From Planctomycetota bacterium (lineage in GTDB: Bacteria; Planctomycetota; PLA2), in assembly GCA_027297745.1 (NCBI GenBank), contig JAPUHK010000183.1, forward strand, positions 1-45,126: a stretch of 45,126 bases of DNA. The letters are read 5' to 3'. Positions 16,612 to 24,743 of the stretch are shown here, one piece after another. The notes below the pieces were generated by a model. The model had not been told where the DNA came from. It searched no databases and saw only the letters and a list, made by a program, of their open reading frames with translations. The first letter of the stretch is position 1. Each line of letters begins with the position of its first letter. The position numbers and the translations under genes were made by a program.

Positions 16612-18912
16612 TTACTGCTGGTCCGCGAGGCGCTTTTGGCGCACGAAGGTCGTGATGAAGCGGAAGATGGAGAGGTCGCGCGTGCGCTTGACCGCCAGGG
16701 GCTGCCTGGCGAAGACACCCTCCGCCGCCAGCTCACGCAATTGGGTGTAGTCGTAGCCGAGTCGGTCCATCGCGAAGGCCATGCGTTCCTTTGCGTCCTT
16801 GAGCCGCACGGCCCGCATCCCCTGCATGTCGAAGTGGTTGGCGCTGTCCAGCACCACGCCGTGGCCCACCGTGAACCACCCGGCCAGATTACCCTCCCCC
16901 CAGCGCGTGGCGCACTCGGGGCTGTCGATCAGCACCTCGAAGCGCTCGGGGTCCAGCACCTCGATCAGGTGTGAGCCGACCAGCTCGTACAGGGGCAGCG
17001 TGTGCTCGTCGAACACTCCGGCGGTGAACGGGCTGTGCACGGGGCAAGGGGTCGCAGCGACCGTGTCGAGCACCTGCGCCCGCGTGGGCCACTTGCGCAC
17101 GACGCCGGGGAAAGCGCGTTCCACGGTGTGGGTCAGCGCCCAGCAGGAAGCGAACAGGTAGCCGCCGGCCCGCACGTACCAGCGAATGCGCTCGACGTCC
17201 CTGTCCACGATCTCCCCCGGGCAGTTGGCCACGAAGAGACCGTGCGGATGCAGGCCGATCTTGTGGACCGAAGCGGCGCGCACGATGCGGTGCTCGATCT
17301 TGTAGTCCTCCAGCAGGGACTGGATGTTGTCACCGCCCTTGCGCGTCTGCAGGACGATGATGTCGAGGTCCTCGTAGACCTTGCGCGGAGCCACGGCATA
17401 GCCGTACTTCTTGGCCTGCTTGGCCTCCTCCCCGGGATCGCGAAAGGCGAAGTTGGGCTCGTGCTTGTGCCACCAGGCCTGCCAGGTCTTGATCTTGGGG
17501 CCGTCGCCGCGGCCGCTGATGTGCCGCAGGAACTCGAGCGCGGTGGCCTTGACGGTGAGCTCGCGATCCTTCAGCCCTTGGATCAGCACGGGCACCGCCT
17601 CCTTCTGCTTGATCCAGCCGAGCCCCACGATGGCCGCGGCGCGGCGGCGCCAGTCCTTGTGCTTGTAGAGCGCGGTCAGCGGCCCGACGGCTTGCGCGTT
17701 ACGCAGCTTCCCCAGCGAGACGGCGGCTGCGGTGCACACCTCCCAGGCGGGGTCGTCGAGCGCCTCGACGAGCACGCCGGCGGACTTCGCCAGCCCTCGC
17801 TTGCCGCAGATGACGGCCGCCTCCCCGCGCACGGAGAGATGGTCGTCGTTCCGGATGCGGTCCAGCAGCAAGGGCAGGGCTGCGTCCCCTTCCAGCCGCA
17901 CGACGGCCCGCAGGGCGTGGAAACGCACGCGCTTCGACGACGAGTGCTGGGCGGCACCACGCAGCCGCTCCAGCGCCGCCACGGCGCCGATGCGGGCCAG
18001 GGAGGCCGCGCTCGCGCACCGCACCTGGTCATCGCCGTGGCCCAGCCCGTGCTGCGTGAGCGCGTGGATGTAGTCCTCGACCGGACCCACGGCCGCACCC
18101 TTGCGGCCGAGCTCCCCGAGCAAGCGGGCGTAGCGCGCGTCCGCCTTCACATTGCCGGCCACGCCGAACATGCGCGCGCAGAATCTGGCCTGGAGGTCGC
18201 GCTTGCCGGTGTCCGGAATGGAGGAGAGCAAGGCGTAGAGCGCTGCGATGTGCCGGCGCTCCATCACCGCGGTCATGCGCTCCTCTTGCAGCGCGTCCCG
18301 CAGCGGCGCAACCGCGCGCGGGTCCCGCGTGTCCGCCAACGCCTGCACGGCCGCGGCGCGCACCTCGATGTCGCGGTCCTGCAGCAGGTCCGCGAAGTCT
18401 TCGATGCGTTCCGGTTGCCGGAACGACCCGAGAGCCCGCACGGCGGCAGCACGCACGCTGCCGTCCTTGCTCTTGAGCGTCCTTTGCAGTTCCTTCGCGG
18501 CGCCCGAGTAGGCGATGATGGCCAGGGCCTCGGCCGCAGCGTGAAGCGTCGGGCCGCGCAGCTTCTTTTGCAGCAGCAGGGAGGCTGCTTGGGCATCCAG
18601 CTCCCGCAGCGAGGTCGCGGCGGCCACGCGTATGCGCCGCGTCGGACCCTGCAGCGCCATGTTCACAAGCAGGGGCACCGAGTCCCGGCCGCCGCGCACG
18701 GCGAGCGCCTCGGTCGCACGCTGCAGCACTTCCCAGTCTCGGTCCTTGAGCGCCGCGTGCAGCAAGCGCTCCGCGTCCGGCGCGCCCTCTTGGGCCAACA
18801 GCTGCACGCCCTTCAGGCGCTGCATGACGTCCTTGCTCTGCAACAGCTCCGCGGCTGTAGGCTCCGCTCGAACCGCCGCACACAACAGCAACAGGAATCC
18901 GGCTGACCGCAT
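16612..18912 (-). CDS. Secreted HEAT-repeat protein with C-terminal amidotransferase-like (DUF4159-like) domain
   Basis: The 766-residue protein has a signal peptide (MRSAGFLLLLCAAVRA). Residues about 20-470 consist of HEAT/PBS-lyase-like repeats with the recurring pattern VRAAAVRALG. After a linker, residues about 520-740 (from YEDLDIIVLQTRKGGDN) resemble the DUF4159 / class I glutamine-amidotransferase-like fold seen in exported planctomycete proteins: FVANCPGEI, YVRAGGYLFASCWAL, and a final DSANHFDMQG region. The cysteine in ASCWAL is a candidate nucleophile position but the usual triad cannot be confirmed by eye. It is probably a periplasmic scaffold. AGGAAGG lies just before the ATG. It converges on ppdK with a 3-bp gap. 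Confidence 0.8.
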   Translation of the reverse strand: MRSAGFLLLLCAAVRAEPTAAELLQSKDVMQRLKGVQLLAQEGAPDAERLLHAALKDRDWEVLQRATEALAVRGGRDSVPLLVNMALQGPTRRIRVAAATSLRELDAQAASLLLQKKLRGPTLHAAAEALAIIAYSGAAKELQRTLKSKDGSVRAAAVRALGSFRQPERIEDFADLLQDRDIEVRAAAVQALADTRDPRAVAPLRDALQEERMTAVMERRHIAALYALLSSIPDTGKRDLQARFCARMFGVAGNVKADARYARLLGELGRKGAAVGPVEDYIHALTQHGLGHGDDQVRCASAASLARIGAVAALERLRGAAQHSSSKRVRFHALRAVVRLEGDAALPLLLDRIRNDDHLSVRGEAAVICGKRGLAKSAGVLVEALDDPAWEVCTAAAVSLGKLRNAQAVGPLTALYKHKDWRRRAAAIVGLGWIKQKEAVPVLIQGLKDRELTVKATALEFLRHISGRGDGPKIKTWQAWWHKHEPNFAFRDPGEEAKQAKKYGYAVAPRKVYEDLDIIVLQTRKGGDNIQSLLEDYKIEHRIVRAASVHKIGLHPHGLFVANCPGEIVDRDVERIRWYVRAGGYLFASCWALTHTVERAFPGVVRKWPTRAQVLDTVAATPCPVHSPFTAGVFDEHTLPLYELVGSHLIEVLDPERFEVLIDSPECATRWGEGNLAGWFTVGHGVVLDSANHFDMQGMRAVRLKDAKERMAFAMDRLGYDYTQLRELAAEGVFARQPLAVKRTRDLSIFRFITTFVRQKRLADQQ

Positions 18913-18986
18913 CTGCCTTCCTAGGGTAACTGACGCGCTCCCACTGGACCCAGCGGCTTCGGGTTCGGGCCCCTACGGGTCCTCCG

Positions 18987-18992
18987 TATAAT
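18987..18992 (+). promoter_or_regulatory. Consensus -10 box TATAAT for leaderless yebC mRNA
   Basis: A perfect TATAAT is followed by six C residues and then ATG at 18999, so transcription should start at or next to the A of the ATG. TTCGGG lies 17 bp upstream of the box but is a weak match to TTGACA. There is no Shine-Dalgarno sequence. Confidence 0.65.
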
Positions 18993-18998
18993 CCCCCC

Positions 18999-19748
18999 AT
19001 GGCCGGTCACAGTCATTGGGCGGGGATCAAGCACCGCAAAGCCGCGGCCGACAAGAAGCGCGGCAAGATCTTCAGCAAGCTGGCGAAGGCCATCATCTCC
19101 GCCGCACGCACGGGCGGCGGGGACCCCACCACCAACCTCGGCCTGCGCTACGCGCTCGACAAGGCGCGCGCGGCCAACATGCCCCGCGACACGATCGCGC
19201 GCGCAATCAAGAAGGGCACCGGGGAGCTCGAGGGCGACCAGATCCAGGAGCTGACCTATGAAGGCTACGGCCCAGGGGGAGCGGCCCTCTTGATCCAAGC
19301 CATCACGGACAACCCGAACCGCACGGCGCCCGACGTGCGGCACCTGATCGAGAAGCGCGGCGGCAGACTGGGCAAGCCCGGCTGCGTGGCCTGGAACTTC
19401 GAGAAAAAGACGCTGATCACGATCCGCACCGACGCCGTCGACGAGGACGCACTGATCGAGGCCGCGCTCGACGCAGGCGCGGACGACGTCACGAACGAGG
19501 GCGCCTCCTTCGCCGTGACCGGTCCGCCGGGCGCGTTTGGCGCGCTCGCGCAGGCGCTCCGGCAACTGGACCTCACCCTCGACACCTGCGACATCACCTA
19601 CCTGCCGAAGTCGCGCGTCATGCTCAGTCCGGAAGACGCGCGCAAGCTGATCGCGATCATCGAGGGCCTCGAGGACCACGACGACGTCCAGTCCGCCATC
19701 ACGAACGGCGACATCCCGGATGCGGTCCTGGCGGAGCTGGGCGCTTGA
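18999..19748 (+). CDS. yebC: YebC/PmpR family protein (translation factor / transcriptional regulator)
   Basis: The 249-residue protein matches YebC/TACO1 along its whole length: MAGHSHWAGIKHRKAAAD at the start, KIFSKLAKAI, the ARAANMPRDTIARAIKKG segment and TYEGYGPGG. Members have been described as DNA-binding regulators and, more recently, as factors that relieve ribosome stalling. The gene has a consensus TATAAT six bases before its ATG and no Shine-Dalgarno, so a leaderless message is predicted. In many bacteria yebC is next to ruvC; here it is followed by moxR with a TGATG junction. Confidence 0.96.
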   Translation: MAGHSHWAGIKHRKAAADKKRGKIFSKLAKAIISAARTGGGDPTTNLGLRYALDKARAANMPRDTIARAIKKGTGELEGDQIQELTYEGYGPGGAALLIQAITDNPNRTAPDVRHLIEKRGGRLGKPGCVAWNFEKKTLITIRTDAVDEDALIEAALDAGADDVTNEGASFAVTGPPGAFGALAQALRQLDLTLDTCDITYLPKSRVMLSPEDARKLIAIIEGLEDHDDVQSAITNGDIPDAVLAELGA

Positions 19749-20680
19749 TGCGCGAGGCCGTGGTGCGCCTCGAGCAGACGATCAACTCCGTCTTTCTGGG
19801 CAAGCCGCGTGTGGTCCGGCTGGTCATGACCACCTTCTTCGCCGGCGGCCACCTACTGCTCGAGGACGTGCCCGGCGTCGGCAAGACGATCCTGGCGCGC
19901 ACGCTCGCGCGCGCCGTGCAGGGCGAGTTCGCGCGCATCCAGTGCACGCCCGACCTGCTGCCGTCCGACATCCTCGGCACGAGCGTCTTCCACCAGGTCA
20001 GCGGCGAGTTCGAGTTCAAGCCCGGGCCGATTTTCCGCAACGTGGTGCTGGCCGACGAGATCAACCGCACCACGCCGCGCACCCAGTCCGCGTTGCTCGA
20101 GGCCATGAACGAGGCCTCGATCTCGCTCGACGGCGTGACGCACCCGCTGCCGGCGCCCTTCACGGTGCTGGCCACCCAGAACCCGTACGAGTTCGAGGGC
20201 ACCTATCCGCTGCCCGAATCACAACTGGACCGCTTCCTGATGCGCCTCTCGGTGGGCTATCCCGGGGCGGAGGACGAGATGCGCATGCTCAAGGACCAGC
20301 GCGAGGAGCACCCGCTGGACCGGGTCACGCCCGTGCTCGACTGCGAGGACGTGCTCGCGATCCAGGGGGCGGCGCGCAAGGTGCGCTTCGACGACTCCCT
20401 GCGGGGCTACCTGCTGAGCATCGTGCAGGCCACGCGCTCGCACGCGCGCGTGCGCATCGGCATCTCCCCGCGTGGTTCGCTCGGATTGCAGCGCGCCGCG
20501 CAGACGCACGCCTTCCTGGAGGACCGCGACTACGTCGTGCCGGACGACGTAAAGGGGCTCGCGGTGCCCGTGTTGGCCCACAGGCTCGTCCCGGCTTCCA
20601 CCCTGCCGGACGACAGTGAGATCGGCGAGCGGCGCCGCATCATGAAAGAGATCCTCGAGGAGATCGAGGTCCCGCTCTGA
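19748..20680 (+). CDS. MoxR family AAA ATPase
   Basis: The 310-residue protein has Walker A GVPGVGKT-like residues (EDVPGVGKTILA), Walker B LADEINR, the sensor segment TVLATQNPYEFEGTYPLPESQLDRF and a lid domain, typical of MoxR. MoxR ATPases act as chaperones, usually beside DUF58 and von Willebrand proteins, in metal insertion or envelope maturation. None of these partners follows here, so it is a solitary copy. The ATG at 19748 shares one base with the yebC TGA (TGATG); an adjacent TTG at 19745 is an alternative start. It is read convergently with hemD, with a long inverted repeat in between. Confidence 0.94.
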   Translation: MREAVVRLEQTINSVFLGKPRVVRLVMTTFFAGGHLLLEDVPGVGKTILARTLARAVQGEFARIQCTPDLLPSDILGTSVFHQVSGEFEFKPGPIFRNVVLADEINRTTPRTQSALLEAMNEASISLDGVTHPLPAPFTVLATQNPYEFEGTYPLPESQLDRFLMRLSVGYPGAEDEMRMLKDQREEHPLDRVTPVLDCEDVLAIQGAARKVRFDDSLRGYLLSIVQATRSHARVRIGISPRGSLGLQRAAQTHAFLEDRDYVVPDDVKGLAVPVLAHRLVPASTLPDDSEIGERRRIMKEILEEIEVPL

Positions 20681-20684
20681 TCTC

Positions 20685-20770
20685 CTACCTCCACCCCTAC
20701 CCTTACCCCTACCTCTCAACCCTACCGCTGCCCGTCGGCGGGTAGGGGCCAAGGGTAGGGGCAGAGGTAG
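20685..20770. terminator. Long imperfect inverted repeat between moxR and hemD
   Basis: The left arm (20685-20713) and right arm (20741-20770) pair over about 27 base pairs with two adjacent mismatches and a small bulge; the loop is 27 nt. The arms consist of repeated CCCCTACC-type units. The position between two convergent stops suits a bidirectional terminator, though no U-tract follows. A mobile palindromic repeat is the alternative. Confidence 0.55.
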
Positions 20771-20776
20771 AGGCGA

Positions 20777-21388
20777 CTAGAGCGCGAAGTCCGTGAGCGG
20801 CAAGCCGGCGTCGCGCACGACGGCCTCCGTCGTGGCCCCCAAGGCCCAGTAGCGCGCGTGGGTCTCGGGAGCAAGCGCACGGAAGGCGCGCAACGCGGAG
20901 GGCGCGAAGAAACAGATCACGTCGGCGCGGCGGAATGGTTCCACGTCGACCTGCTCCAGGGGCCGGGTTTCGTAGACAGCGACCGCGTCCACTTCGGCGC
21001 CCGCGTTGCGGAGTGCCTGCTCGAGGGCGGGATGGGCCTCCGCCGCCTGCGGCAGCAAAAGGCGTTGGCCACGGCACTCGCCCCACGCCTCGGCCAGCTC
21101 CCCGCCGCCGCCGACGCCGACGATGGCCGCGTCGACGCCTCGCTCGTGCAGGGCCTGCGCGGTCGTGGGCCCGACCGCGCCGACGCGCGGCCACTGCGCG
21201 GCCGCCGGGATGCGCTCTACCGCAGACACGCTGGTGAACAACACGCCGTCGTAGGGTGCGGGATCCGGAAACGGACCGGCGTCCCGGACCTCCGTCAGCG
21301 GCAGGTACACGACTTCGTGGCCCTGCGACTCGAGGCGGCGTCGGAAGTCCTCGCCCCGACCGACGGGGCGCGTCAGGACGATCTTCAA
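20777..21388 (-). CDS. hemD: Uroporphyrinogen-III synthase HemD
   Basis: The 203-residue protein matches the HemD fold of two alternating alpha/beta domains: KIVLTRPVGRGEDF at the N-terminus, VLFTSVSAVERI, GAVGPTTAQALHERG, then VAVYETRP and ICFFAPSALRAF in the second half. It closes hydroxymethylbilane to uroporphyrinogen III, the precursor of haem and cobalamin. HemD is poorly conserved, but these landmarks are clear. The start is TTG at 21388, four bases inside the FHA gene (TTGA overlap), with GAGGG just upstream. The frame extends far upstream but only as an out-of-frame copy of the FHA gene. No other haem genes are nearby. Confidence 0.85.
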   Translation of the reverse strand: MKIVLTRPVGRGEDFRRRLESQGHEVVYLPLTEVRDAGPFPDPAPYDGVLFTSVSAVERIPAAAQWPRVGAVGPTTAQALHERGVDAAIVGVGGGGELAEAWGECRGQRLLLPQAAEAHPALEQALRNAGAEVDAVAVYETRPLEQVDVEPFRRADVICFFAPSALRAFRALAPETHARYWALGATTEAVVRDAGLPLTDFAL

Positions 21389-22488
21389 CGGCCGCCCTCG
21401 AGCGCCTGTTTGAGCTTGCGCGCTTCCGCATGATCCGGGAGCGGGCCCAGGATTCGGTTGACGATCCTCAGGCCCGTCGCCTGCAAGTGCCGCCGTGCGC
21501 ACCAGTGCGCAAGGCGCAGGCGGTCCTCGATCGCGGACGGCAGCATGCCGGTCAGACGTTGCCGGGCCAGGTCCTGCAGAACACCGCGCGACTGCACGCT
21601 TTCGATCCGTTCCCGGTCCACCTCGTACAGGTACCCGTCGCCGCCGACGCACTCGACGCGCACCTCGTTCCAGTCCCGCACGCGCACGGGACGGAAGCTG
21701 CCGTCGTCGAGCTCCAGCAGGTAGGGATACGGCTCCGCATCGGCAGCCGCGTCGGGCGGCAGCGCACCCGCCTGGGCACGCGGTATGGCCGCGGTCGCAT
21801 CGGGCTTTGGATCGGGGTCCCTCGGCTCGGGCAGCGGCTCTGTTTCGGGCCTGCGCGTGTCCGGGGCCGCGGCCTTCGGAGTGGCCTGCTCAAGCTCGGC
21901 GTGCGGCGGCGGCTCGGCACGCATGAGCTCGGACTTCGGGGGCCCCGGCGCTGCGCCGTCCCCGTTCCCGAACAGGAACACCGCGGCCACCACGACGCCC
22001 CCCAACAGCGCTGCGCCCCCCACCCACAACTCGGGCCGGCGCCGGAGCGGTCGCGGCGCGGCGGGCGACGGCGCTCTGCTCGCCCCCTTGGCCGCGGCGG
22101 GCGCCTTGGGTGCAACCGGCTTGGGTTTCGGCTCGACCCTCGCCTTCGGGGCCGGCACAGGCATGGCCGTGGGCACCGCAGCGCCGAGCGGCGGCGGCGT
22201 CCTCAGCAACGTGACCATCACGTCCCCGAAGTGGACGAAGTCGCCGGGTTCGATCGTGCTCGGCATCTCCGGCGTGATCTGTGCACCGTTGATGCGCGTA
22301 CCCGCCGCGGACTTCAAGTCGGTGAGCCTGACCACGCCGTCGCGCACCTCGATCAACGCGTGGCGCCCGGACACCGACGGGGCGTCCAGCTGCAGGTCGC
22401 TGTGCGCCTCGCGGCCCACGACGATCAGCCGCTCCTCCAGAGGCATGACGATGCGGCCGCGCGGCGACTCCCACACCAACACAGACAT
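21385..22488 (-). CDS. FHA-domain protein with membrane segment and Pro/Ala-rich linkers
   Basis: The product is about 367 residues from ATG 22488. Residues about 1-95 form an FHA domain (GREAHSDLQLDAPSVSGRHALIEV, DLKSAAGTRING), which binds phosphothreonine peptides. A Pro/Ala/Lys-rich linker leads to one transmembrane segment (WVGGAALLGGVVVAAVFLF, about 180-200), a second Pro-rich region and a C-terminal domain of about 100 residues with a beta-rich YLLELDDGSFRPV start. The FHA head should face the cytoplasm. Partner kinases are not in the window. TATACT lies eight bases before the ATG with no Shine-Dalgarno, suggesting a leaderless message shared with hemD. Confidence 0.85.
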   Translation of the reverse strand: MSVLVWESPRGRIVMPLEERLIVVGREAHSDLQLDAPSVSGRHALIEVRDGVVRLTDLKSAAGTRINGAQITPEMPSTIEPGDFVHFGDVMVTLLRTPPPLGAAVPTAMPVPAPKARVEPKPKPVAPKAPAAAKGASRAPSPAAPRPLRRRPELWVGGAALLGGVVVAAVFLFGNGDGAAPGPPKSELMRAEPPPHAELEQATPKAAAPDTRRPETEPLPEPRDPDPKPDATAAIPRAQAGALPPDAAADAEPYPYLLELDDGSFRPVRVRDWNEVRVECVGGDGYLYEVDRERIESVQSRGVLQDLARQRLTGMLPSAIEDRLRLAHWCARRHLQATGLRIVNRILGPLPDHAEARKLKQALEGGR

Positions 22489-22496
22489 CGATCCGG

Positions 22497-22502
22497 AGTA
22501 TA
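22497..22502 (-). promoter_or_regulatory. -10 box TATACT for leaderless FHA-hemD mRNA
   Basis: TATACT on the minus strand is followed by eight bases and the ATG at 22488. No -35 consensus and no Shine-Dalgarno are seen. Confidence 0.55.
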
Positions 22503-22591
22503 CGGGGGCCGTGCTCCGCAGACGTTCGGTCGCTTGTGGGGGCGGCCCCATGTTGCCGCTCTGCCGTTGAGGTCTGCGTCCGGAGCGAGAT

Positions 22592-22987
22592 CTAGCGCTT
22601 GGAGAACTGGAAACGGCGGCGCGCGCCCCGCTGTCCGTACTTCTTGCGCTCCTTCATCCGGGGATCACGGGTGAGGAAGCCGCCCTCACGCAGGGCCGCT
22701 TCGGCGTCGCTCTCCTGCTTGAGCAGGCAGCGGGCAATGCCGAGCTTGACGGCGCCGGCCTGGCCGCGCGGGCCGCCGCCTTTCACGTTCACCAGCACGT
22801 CGTACCCGGCGCGGCTGTCGGTGGCCTTGAGCGGGCCCAGAACGTCGCGCTGCTGACCGACCGTCGGGAAGTAGACCTCGAAGTCCTTGCCGTTGATGAG
22901 GATCTTGCCGCTTCCCGCCAGCAAGCGAACACGGGCCACGGCGGACTTGCGCCGCCCGAGACCCCAGACCGGGTTGCTCGCCGCCAT
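22592..22987 (-). CDS. rpsI: 30S ribosomal protein S9
   Basis: The 131-residue protein has the S9 core (GLGRRKSAVARVRL, then KGGGPRGQAGAVKLGIARCLL) and ends in the typical basic tail RRRFQFSKR, which reaches into the ribosomal P site. It is coupled to rplM by a TGATG junction, the common bacterial L13-S9 pair. The start is ATG 22987. About 100 bases separate its stop from the FHA promoter region; no terminator hairpin is obvious there. Confidence 0.98.
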   Translation of the reverse strand: MAASNPVWGLGRRKSAVARVRLLAGSGKILINGKDFEVYFPTVGQQRDVLGPLKATDSRAGYDVLVNVKGGGPRGQAGAVKLGIARCLLKQESDAEAALREGGFLTRDPRMKERKKYGQRGARRRFQFSKR

Positions 22988-23433
22988 CAGGCACTCCTCC
23001 CGGTGTTGAAGGCCAACGGCTCCGGCTGTTGCGCCTCGTGCGGGTGCTCCGCTCCGGCGTACAGCTTGAGCTTACTCAGCATCTGCTTGCCGAGACGCGT
23101 CTTGGGCAGCATGCGCCGCACCGCCGAACGCAGCACCTCTTCGGGCTTCCTGACGCGCATGTCGGCCAACGTGCGCTCCTTGCGCCCTCCGTGCCAGCCC
23201 GTGTACCACTGGTACATCTTCTGCGCCTCCTTGGCGCCGGTGGCCTGGATCTTCTCCGCGTTGATCACGACGATATAGTCGCCGGTGTCGACGTGCGCGG
23301 TATAGGTCGGCCGGTGCTTGCCCTGCAGGATCATGGCGATGCGCGTCGCCGCGCGCCCCAGGACTTCCTTCCCGGCGTCGACCAGATACCAGCGGGGCTC
23401 AATCTCCCCGCGCTTTGCCATCGGTGTCTTCAT
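22987..23433 (-). CDS. rplM: 50S ribosomal protein L13
   Basis: The 148-residue protein matches L13: MKTPMAKRGEIEPRWYLVDA, RGKHRPTYTAHVDTGDYIVV-like core, GGRKERTLADM, RMLPKTRLGKQMLSKLKLY and AGAEHPHEAQQP near the C-terminus. L13 is an early 23S rRNA binder needed for 50S assembly. The ATG at 23433 is favoured over the one four codons later because MKT aligns with E. coli L13. A consensus promoter lies immediately upstream, so the ribosomal pair is expressed independently of the dcw cluster that precedes it on the same strand. Confidence 0.98.
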   Translation of the reverse strand: MKTPMAKRGEIEPRWYLVDAGKEVLGRAATRIAMILQGKHRPTYTAHVDTGDYIVVINAEKIQATGAKEAQKMYQWYTGWHGGRKERTLADMRVRKPEEVLRSAVRRMLPKTRLGKQMLSKLKLYAGAEHPHEAQQPEPLAFNTGRSA

Positions 23434-23452
23434 GAGGAGGCTCGAATCGCGC

Positions 23453-23481
23453 AAGGTAAGGGCGGCTCCGGGCCCTGTCAA
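23453..23481 (-). promoter_or_regulatory. Sigma-70-type promoter for rplM-rpsI
   Basis: A perfect -35 TTGACA (23481-23476 on the minus strand) is separated by exactly 17 bp from TACCTT (23458-23453). The start of transcription would be about 12 bases before the rplM ATG. The -35 overlaps the stop codon of the upstream membrane protein gene. Confidence 0.7.
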
Positions 23482-24743
23482 TCTTGGCGCACCGCCCGGA
23501 TGCGCAGGATGGGATCCGGGAAGCCGTTCGAAGGCCGGCCACGCTCCCCTACCAGCCAGGAGATCCAGCCGACGCCCTGGAACGGCTGCCGCTCCCCGGG
23601 CCAGGGCGACCGGAAAGGAACCACCGCGGGAACCGGCTCCGTACCGTTCTGACGTCGGATCGTCTCCTCGAGCGTGAAGCGCCAGCGCCCCTTGCGCAAG
23701 AGCATCCGCCGGTCCGGGTCGCTCCACCAGGGCGCCTCGGCGGCGTCGCTCAGAAGCGGCGTCTCCCGCTCGCCTACAGCCAGGCTCGGCTCCCCGGCCA
23801 CGGCGGTCCGCATGCGGTAGACACGCAGCCGCTCGTAGCCGCCCCCCTCCACCGCGACGTGGATCTCGCCCGAGGCCCAGGGCTGATATTCCCTGTGCGA
23901 CAGCCGCCCCATGAGCCCACCGCCCAGGCTGATCACGAGCAAGCCCAGCACGAGCGACCAGCGGCTGAAGTGGAAGCGCAACCCGAGCACGAGCAGCAGC
24001 GCGCTCGCCAGGGCGGATCCCCACATGGTCAGGCGAGCGGACTGCAGCGGTCCCGCGTAGATCTCCGCCTGAAGCAGTCCGAAAGCGCCGTACAGGTCCG
24101 GTCGCACCGCAGTCGGGCGCGTCGGGTGCGCCCGTTCCCATGGCGCCTCCGACACGGCGCGCATCAACCCGCCCACCGAATCGTCCAGGGCGAACCAACC
24201 GAGGCCGCCCCCTGCGCCGACGTAGTACGCTCCCGCGCGACCTAGCGCCGCCACCCGGCCGCCTGCGTGCGCCCATTCCACGAGCGCCTTGTCGGCACCG
24301 GCCTTCAACCGCGCGGGCGCAGCCGCCACGATCACCAGGTCGAAGAGGTCATAGGCTCGCCAGTCGTCCGGCAAGCGGTCCCGTTCGATGGGTTGCAAGA
24401 GCACGCGGCGGCCGGCCGCCTCGCCGATGAGCTTCTGAGCGGTGTCCGGAACGGTTCCTACTACGCCGACGAGGAAGACGTCGTCCGGGACCGCCTCGAG
24501 AGCCAACAGCTCCGCGCCTTCCGCGTCTCTGATGCGGCAGGGCACCCGCGGGACGAAGACGGTCGTGATGCCTCCGCTCACAAGCCACGCCGTCCAGCCG
24601 CCGTCGACCGTGACGCTGCCCTGGTCCGAGCTGTAGACGGGGACCGGCACGCCCGGCCGGGCGAAGCGCCCGAACGGTGCTTCCACCTCCCCTACCGCGG
24701 GCAGGCACCAAGCGAGGAAGAGCAGCGCCGCGGCAGGCTTCAT
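23478..24743 (-). CDS. Exported membrane protein with amidotransferase-like domain, last gene of the dcw cluster
   Basis: The 421-residue product has a signal peptide (about 1-18), an extracytoplasmic part that includes a Rossmann-like segment (FDLVIVAAAPARL...WAHAGGRVAALG, about 134-169) resembling class I amidotransferase-like folds without a visible catalytic Cys, then two transmembrane segments (about 238-256 and 262-280) and a C-terminal extracytoplasmic domain of about 140 residues. I do not recognise a named family. Its ATG overlaps the previous stop (ATGA) and has GGAGGG upstream, so it is co-translated with the six-TM protein downstream of ftsQ. These two genes sit where ftsA and ftsZ are usually found; a role in division or wall synthesis is an inference from position only. 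Confidence 0.75.
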   Translation of the reverse strand: MKPAAALLFLAWCLPAVGEVEAPFGRFARPGVPVPVYSSDQGSVTVDGGWTAWLVSGGITTVFVPRVPCRIRDAEGAELLALEAVPDDVFLVGVVGTVPDTAQKLIGEAAGRRVLLQPIERDRLPDDWRAYDLFDLVIVAAAPARLKAGADKALVEWAHAGGRVAALGRAGAYYVGAGGGLGWFALDDSVGGLMRAVSEAPWERAHPTRPTAVRPDLYGAFGLLQAEIYAGPLQSARLTMWGSALASALLLVLGLRFHFSRWSLVLGLLVISLGGGLMGRLSHREYQPWASGEIHVAVEGGGYERLRVYRMRTAVAGEPSLAVGERETPLLSDAAEAPWWSDPDRRMLLRKGRWRFTLEETIRRQNGTEPVPAVVPFRSPWPGERQPFQGVGWISWLVGERGRPSNGFPDPILRIRAVRQD

